Shown here piece by piece: positions 57,664 to 64,000 of a stretch of 64,000 nt of DNA. A model generated the notes under the pieces. The model saw nothing but the letters and a program-made list of their open reading frames with translations, did not search any database and was not told the origin of the DNA. Every line of letters begins with the position of its first letter. Position 1 is the stretch's first letter. This DNA comes from Cryptomeria japonica (lineage: Eukaryota > Streptophyta > Pinopsida > Cupressales > Cupressaceae), in NCBI RefSeq assembly GCF_030272615.1, contig NC_081406.1, positions 247,127,218 to 247,191,217 of the forward strand, read 5' to 3'. A program made the translations under genes and the position numbers.

Positions 57664-58849
57664 TGCTGGCATTTTTGATGTTTATGTTGTGATTATCATT
57701 GATGGACACACACTTGTATTGAGATCCCCTTTATATGTATGAGCTCATGGTCAACTGGTATTTGTTCCAACTGGTATATTGTATTCTAGTCTTTAGACTA
57801 GTAGTGATTTTGCAGAATGTGTTTCCCGGTCTGAAGCGGCATGTCGACCCCAAGCGGTTCATAGATCACAAGCGGTACAAGGAAGCAAAGCGGCACAACA
57901 CAATCTTACCAGTCTTCATTTTTGTCAAACCGGAAACCGACATTTTGTATAAACCGGTAATACTCTGCGATGAGTTACCAACCGACATTTTGTGATGAGT
58001 TACCAACCGACATTTTGTGATGAGTTACCAATCCACCGATTGTTTGACGGTGTTGACACATCGACGGTGATTCTTGTGTCGTGTTACTGAGTATGTCTAG
58101 ATTCACTAAACCTAGGAAATTGTAATATAAACCTATTGGACTGACATGAAATCAAATTCCTTTAAAAGGACATCATGTCTAGGGTTTTTGTGTTGTTGAA
58201 GAAGTTGCGAATAGGGTTTATGTTGAGCTAGGGTTTAAGGTGGAAATGCAGAGCGATCTTATCATAGAAGATCGAGTTGTAACTGAGAGAGAGATAGAGG
58301 AGACTAAAGTAATGCTGGAATGCATTAGCTGTGAGCAATACTGGATCTAACCAAGCAATTTGTGCTAGTAGATAGATCAAACACTTGTTGATTACTCACA
58401 TCTTTGACAAGTCTGTAGCCCTTAACCGGGTAGGCCTCAAAGCCTTTGTAAAATCCTCTAACAAGGTGGTTCACACATGTGAATCTAAAGTCCTCTAACA
58501 AGGTAGTCTTTAATTGGACTTATCTCCTAACAGAGATTGAGATTCCTAACAGGATCTGTTCTGGTGAAGAACATTGTAAGACCTTAACCGGTCTGGTTTC
58601 TATTGTGCAAATAGTGACTTGTGAGTTCCATCTCACTGTGGTTTTTCCCAGTTGGGTTTCCACATCAAATATCTTGTGTTATGGTTGTATTTCTTTTGTG
58701 GGTGAATGTTTTATTCACATTTTGGTTTGTATGTGTGATAACTGGTTTGATTGTCAGACTGCTTTGCCGGTTTATCATTAGACTGTGTAAGTGTTTTAGT
58801 ACAAAGATTTTTGGCATACTAATTCACCCCCCCCTCTTAGTATTCATCA
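57664..58849 (+). repeat. 3' LTR of the two-gene element
   Basis: Has one extra ~28-bp unit (GATGAGTTACCAACCGACAT type, ~57968-58020) relative to the 5' LTR. Confidence 0.95.
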
Positions 58850-58854
58850 GATCA

Positions 58855-59979
58855 AGCAATCAAGGAAGTGACGAAGAGGTCAAGTATCTAGATTTCCAAG
58901 TATTCAAGATGGCATTCATGATCAAGTTTATGTGAAGGCATGTATGAGTTCCTACTTAGTTACATCGACCTTTCATAAAGACTTCGAGGTAAGGGATTTT
59001 CATGAATGAAGGTATATAATTTCAATTCAACATTTTATTCTAGATTTAGCCTCTGCCTTGCAAGGGTAAGCTCTCTTTTCTATCTATTCTTCATTATAGG
59101 GTTAATTTCAAACCTAGGGTTTGACCTAGGAAAACCTCTATCAGCCCAACACCCATTTTTTTCACTCTTGTGTGTGTAGGTTCTAGGTTTTCCAGAGAAG
59201 GAATATAGATTTGAAAAGTGCAAATTGAGACAAAAAGATCCAGAATTTGAAGAAGTAGAAAACCATGGACATTTTAGACAAGTTTGAAGTGTCTGACACT
59301 TTTCTAACAAAATTCTAGGGATATATTTTGAGCAACATCCTAGTTTCAACATCTGCATCAAAGACCTCTTGAACTATGCCCAACCACATAGTCCAACACT
59401 TTCAGGCTCAATTTGTAGACACAAATTCCTTTCTGGTCCATGTTTCCATATATGTACTCAAAGTCTAAATATATGTTCTATAGCTTAATGTTCATGTTGA
59501 TTGCTCTCAATTTTGCATCATTGTCCTTGGTTCTTGCATTTCACCATTCTATCTTATCTTAATGCATCTACATCTCAACAAAGAAAACCACATAATTGTG
59601 CCCAACTCTCTCAAGGGTTTGTAGTTGGGCCTATTGGTTGTTTACCCAAAGTGGATTGATGTGAATGGGTTTGAGTCTTAGTTTGCATGTTTAAACTAGT
59701 GAACTCCATTCTACCACTCAACATTTTTGTGAACCCAAATTTTTCATTACAGTATTTCTGATTTGGATGTTTAGATCTAAAGTTTTATTACCTATCATTT
59801 TCAGATTTAGAGACATTAATTGTTGAAATATATCATTTCTATAGTTCATTTTGCTTAATTGAGTGGCTAATTGATCATTATATTGAGATATTATATTTTT
59901 TAATCACTTATTTTGTTTGCATTATCAACTGTATAAGAGGCATTGTGAGTATAAATCTATTTGATTAGATTTTCTTTCT
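58855..59979. other. Non-coding, continues the LTR-like block split at 51039
   Basis: No gene. 59050-59160 resembles an LTR leader (GGGTAAGCTCTC; CCTAGGGTTTGACC). The flanks of the GATCA duplication join this to 50652-51039. Confidence 0.35.
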
Positions 59980-60746
59980 TTGTGTATGAATTTCATTACC
60001 CTTTGTCTTAGATCCAAAATCCCGATGAGAAGAAGTTATAGAGTTATGTCTTCCCAAAGTTTAAACACTAAGGATGTTGAGCTTGAGTTGACTAACTTAC
60101 TCCCTAGGATCTTGGATGAATCCTCTTTCAATCCAACATCTAACATGCCTAAAATTATTGAGAATCCTTCCCTTCATGCTCAACTCAAGTGAATATTGAA
60201 AAATTGGGGAAGCTTGACAAGGAATTGGAAGGGCTTCAACAATTTGTGAGTTAAGAAAACTTGAGTGGAGAGGTAATCTTCTTGATTGAAGGTTTAAGGA
60301 GGTTGAATCAAAATGATTAACATGGTGTGGATCTATTGCATGGTATATCTCATGTTGTAGAGGAAAATATTATGACATTTAAAAGTTGTGCCAAAGTACT
60401 TGGCCACTCAAATCCCCAAAATCAAGCTGAGACTTCCACTCATGTTCCTACATCTTTGCCTAATGTGCCTATATATACATCTTCTATCTTAGCTACCTCT
60501 ACACAAAATTTCAATGTTACACATGTTAGTAATGGGAATCCTATCAATAAATGCTCCTACATGCCACCTTTAACCAATCTTCCATTTGTTTCCCAACCAT
60601 CTCCTCTACCTATCAATCATAATGTTCCACCTACTTATCATGCTACACATTCAAATCCTTCATCACAATCCAACATTTCTCAATCCAATTCATTCATCAA
60701 AGCCACCATAAACCATTTATGTTGGCAAGAGACATTGTTCCAATAA
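59980..60746 (+). pseudogene. Gag-like fragment, N-terminal
   Basis: Open stretches at 59980-60192 and 60327-60746 are separated by stops and a shift. The second is rich in Asn, Pro, Ser and Thr (repeated NPSSQSNISQSNS style), as in spacer regions of plant gypsy gag. No core domain is visible. Truncated just before 60776, where an LTR begins. Confidence 0.4.
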
Positions 60747-60775
60747 ATATCGATGCATGATTGGTGCTTAGGAGT

Positions 60776-61849
60776 TGTCATTGATGGCAATTCAATTCAG
60801 AAATCACATCCGGTGTACATAGTTTTGATTTACTGGAAGTCATAAGGTATAAGTTTGGAAGGTGGAACACAGTAACTGATGGAATGTGCATATCTTGATT
60901 TTGATTGGATAGTTTTAGTTGTGGTGATAAAGGCAGTTGATTCAAGGTTCGAGACATTATTTTGTGATCCCGATATTTGGTGTTGATTTGTGAGTAAGAT
61001 TTAAGGTCTGGTATCCAGTAATTCAGTTAGAGCAAAGCTATTTAGGTGTAACGTGTGTTGTAGAATCTTAGGGTTGATTTTGGTGATCAATTTCATCTTC
61101 AAGGTGATTGGGCCGACTTATGTGAAGCTTATTATCTTCTTGTTTCGGTTCGCACTTGGATTTGTGGATGAATTTAGCCAACTTGGTGATACACGTTTCA
61201 TGGTTGTGTGTTACGTGGTTTTTGGAAGCCGACATGGTAAATGATTCTTTTTGTTGGTGCAGATATATAAGATTCATGTGGATAAGTAATTTGATGTAAT
61301 GTTATGAGCGAAAGTTGTCTGTATGAGCGAATTTAAAAAGATTGGTGAATGTGATTGAAGGTTTGGTGCTCTGGTGTGTGATAGAGCAGGATAACAGAGC
61401 AAAATGACAGATTAGTTGTAGGAGACAATCTGAGCCTACCGGGAATTGCATTTTGGCATATGTAGATGCTATCATTCATTTTTATAATCAATTGTAATAT
61501 CTTGTAAGCCAGTGAGCCTTCCTCCGGGTTGTAGCCCTTTTGTATTTGAGCAGTGAGTTCTAGGCAGTGTGCCTGAATGCAAGTGCATTCCCGTTATGTA
61601 ATATTATCATACTTTTGGTCATAGTATAATAATATTGTGGGTTAAAATCCCACCATGGTTTTTCCCTTTCTGGGTTTCCACATAAAAATCTTGGTGTTAT
61701 GGTTGTGTGGTTAATTGCTTTATATTTATGCATTTCACTTTTAACCTTATGCATCTTGTGGTTTAAGAATCAGGTTAATAAGTTTGCAAATTACACAACA
61801 CTGATTCACCCCCCCCCCCCCCCCCCCCTCTCAGTGCTCATTCATTCCA
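60776..61849 (+). mobile_element. 5' LTR of a second two-gene-type element
   Basis: Starts TGTCATTGATGGC and ends CATTCATTCCA, with a run of 20 C at 61809-61828 before TCTCAGTGCTC. That C-rich end plus 'gattcac' matches the LTR ends of the copia and two-gene elements here. The start is less certain than the end, because the matching 3' LTR is not in the window. Confidence 0.6.
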
Positions 61850-61854
61850 AAAAA

Positions 61855-61866
61855 TTTTATCAGAGC
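61855..61866 (+). promoter_or_regulatory. Decayed primer binding site
   Basis: TTTTATCAGAGC, the iMet site with GG changed to TT. Confidence 0.7.
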
Positions 61867-61920
61867 TTAGTTCCTCAAAAGAAGCCTAACAACTTGAGGA
61901 AGATCTAGAAGATTGAATCA

Positions 61921-63085
61921 ATGGACTCTGGTTTGCAGACGCAGCTTACTGTGGCACTTGAAGATCTTGATGTAGCTATGAAAGAGAAGAGGAGCTTAAG
62001 GAGAAGTTTGGAAGTAGCTGGAAATTTTATTGAAACTCTGAAAGAACAAGTGAGCACATCAAGAGAGAAGATAAAATAATTGTTGGATAAACTGAAGGAG
62101 AAAGAAGAACAAAGCATTGACAATCAAGTCCTACAAGACAAGACAAATGAATGTGATAAGCTTGCTAAAAATAATGTAGCCTTTAAGAATGAGATGCAAT
62201 CCATTGTGATGAAGTTGACAAAGGAGATTGAAGACCGGAAGAAGAGTGAAAAAAATATGACTCAGTTATTGAAGAATAAATTTGATGAATGTTGTAGATT
62301 GACCTATGAGAATGACCAGTTGAAACTTGAATTGGTGCAATGCAAGAATGATGGGCTAGAACTTGAAAGGAAGATCATAATTCAAAGAGATGATCTTTCT
62401 ACTGCTAATGAGTACAAAGAATAATTCAAAGCTAGTTCAGCCAGGTTAGATGAGATGCTGGAAAGTCAGAGACATGCGAGGACTTGGATTTGAGAAAAGA
62501 AATTCCTCTGGTTCTGGACAAAGTAATTATCAGAAGAACAAGAAACCTTCGGTAAGACAACCTAATGCCTATAAATTCAATGGTAAATGTTTTGTTTGTG
62601 GAAAATACAGTCATATGGCAAGTCAATGTAGAAGTAAGATGAATAATGGGATGATGAATAACATGATGAATAATGGTCCTACCTTTACTGGTCAATGTTA
62701 CATATGCAACAATTTTGGTTATAAGTCAAACATGTGCAGAACAGTGATAAATAGTTTTAAGAACAAGAGATGTTATGCTTGTGGAATGTTTGGGAATATT
62801 TCTAACCAATGCAGGATGAGACCAAATCAGATGAACTTTAGGCCTGTGCAGAGAAATGTTGTTTTTCGTGCATGCAACAAACCCGATCACATTGCAAAAT
62901 ATTGCAGAAGTGAGAATGTAAGCAAGAATGCTTTGGTAGACAAGAACAAATCAGATGAAAAGGGAAAAGCTAAAGCGGAAGAGATAAGAGATCAACATAA
63001 GAAGATGTGGGTTAAGAAGGAAGATTCCAATGTGCAGAATGACTCCACACTTGATTCCGATGTTGGAACCTCATCCGATAACTAA
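61921..63085 (+). pseudogene. Gag-like coiled-coil/zinc-knuckle protein, decayed
   Basis: Same plan as the protein at 52282-53559: a coiled-coil N-terminus (61921-62440), four knuckles, an acidic tail, and then TTAGGGGGA after the stop. In-frame stops at 62077 and 62422, and a shift near 62440. Only the first knuckle (CFVCGKYSHMASQC) is intact. The second has Tyr and the third Asn for His, and the fourth has lost its first Cys (FRACNKPDH). Confidence 0.85.
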
Positions 63086-63668
63086 GGCATTTGACCTTAG
63101 GGGGAAGCTTTTTCATGCAAATATTTAAAAACCCCTTTCAGAGATCTGTAACCAGTTGAGGATGGTTGAAAACAATGGAAATTAGTTGTGTTGTTGATAT
63201 CCAAAAGATTCCATGCCTATCTAAGTATTCGGTGATGAATTCTTGTAGATACAGGGTATCCGAAAGATTTTAGGATTGCGCATTCATTAAAACTTAAAGT
63301 TAGGTTTTCCATGGATAAAAAAAAATTCAATCATTCATTCTTCACATTGTGAATGAAGAGTAAGAGCAGAAGAGAAAGGTGAACAAGATTGAGTAGTGAT
63401 AACCAAGCTTGAAGCGATCAATTAGAGATTCCTTACATCTGGTTGAATTTGAAAAGGTAATTATCCATTTATGAGCTATCTTTTTATACCATAATTGTGA
63501 AATGACATTTGCATTTGGTGTTGCAAATTTATTGGTGGTTAAGATTATTGAGAGAGCAAGGCCTGTATTCAACAGGCATCATTCAAATCCATTGAAGATG
63601 ATTCATAAGGTTCTTTTTCCTTTGTCTTGTATGGCATGCTACATAACGAAGATATATTAGGGCATACA
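63086..63668. other. Spacer after the decayed gag
   Basis: By analogy with 53560-54002 this is the spacer before a second frame. No such frame is seen before the copia LTR at 63669 interrupts it. Confidence 0.4.
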
Positions 63669-64000
63669 TGTTGGTCCCAATCGGTGCTGAGAGGGAAGGG
63701 GTGAATCAACACTATACTGATTATTACAGATTTAACCTTACTAAAAACTTCTCAATCAAACTTAACACTTATCAGTAAGCAATATAGATAAGAAACATGC
63801 ACAAAAAAATGTAACACACAAGACTACCAAGATTTATCACGTGGAAACCCAAAAGGGAGAAAACCATGGTGTGAGCAGAAACTCATAAAATCTGCACTCT
63901 TCTGGAGTATGCCCGGTGAGGAGCCATCCCTATTAGGAGATTACAAAGATATTGTTAGGTGCCACTCGTTTAAGGGATTTTATTTATGGCCAGTTAGAAC
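63669..64000 (-). mobile_element. Copia LTR, cut by the window end
   Basis: TGTTGGTCCCAATCGGTGC at 63669 and the following 330 bp match the start of the copia LTRs at 33147 and 40531 in the same orientation. Whether it is a solo LTR or part of a full element cannot be seen. Confidence 0.9.

Larger units (their letters stand above)
51040..58849 (+). mobile_element. Two-gene LTR element without pol
   Basis: Complete at both ends: LTRs of 1,192 and 1,186 bp (TG...ATTCATCA), target duplication GATCA at 51035-51039 and 58850-58854, iMet primer site and polypurine tract. The interior (5.4 kb) holds a coiled-coil/zinc-knuckle protein and a second long frame. No protease, integrase, RT or RNase H motif is found in any frame, so it must have moved with enzymes supplied in trans. 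LTR divergence by eye is about 5%. Confidence 0.95.

Overview
The window is plant nuclear DNA dominated by old, nested, decayed retrotransposons, with one clear intact host gene. The initiator-Met tRNA primer sites, Ty3/gypsy chromovirus, Ty1/copia and L1-like LINE types, and a plastid-type purine enzyme with an N-terminal presequence all indicate a seed plant. The low gene density, large LTRs, solo LTRs and roughly 5-10% LTR divergence (estimated by eye) suggest a giant, slowly purged genome such as a conifer or other gymnosperm. That lineage call is inference.

Layout. 1-10332: 3' part of a long LTR, a 350-bp inverted repeat, a degraded chromovirus pol (3427-6906), and intergenic sequence with orphan reading frames. 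10338-26299: one very old LTR element (LTRs, primer site, polypurine tract and 5-bp target duplication TGTAC all visible) that encloses an LTR fragment, a LINE, an unclassified coding remnant, a CT/AT microsatellite and two solo LTRs with their own target duplications. 26305-32404: the gene island, with a single-exon amidophosphoribosyltransferase on the minus strand (27835-29541) and AT-rich flanks. 32405-46424: a three-deep nest in which a gypsy gag-protease element is split by a complete minus-strand copia element (33147-42120), whose 3' LTR is split by a solo LTR (33420-34675). 46425-51039: remains of another LTR element and AT-rich DNA. 51040-58849: a complete two-gene LTR element with no protease, integrase or reverse transcriptase genes. 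58855-64000: a gag fragment, a second decayed two-gene-type element, and a copia LTR running off the window.

The most interesting object is the element at 51040-58849. It has intact ends and a GATCA target duplication. It encodes a coiled-coil protein with four zinc knuckles, and then a second frame of about 1,100 codons that I cannot assign to any family, with a long charged Lys/Glu helix and a coiled-coil C-terminus. Its polypurine tract and LTR start nearly match those of the copia element in this window, so mobilisation in trans by a copia relative is a reasonable hypothesis.
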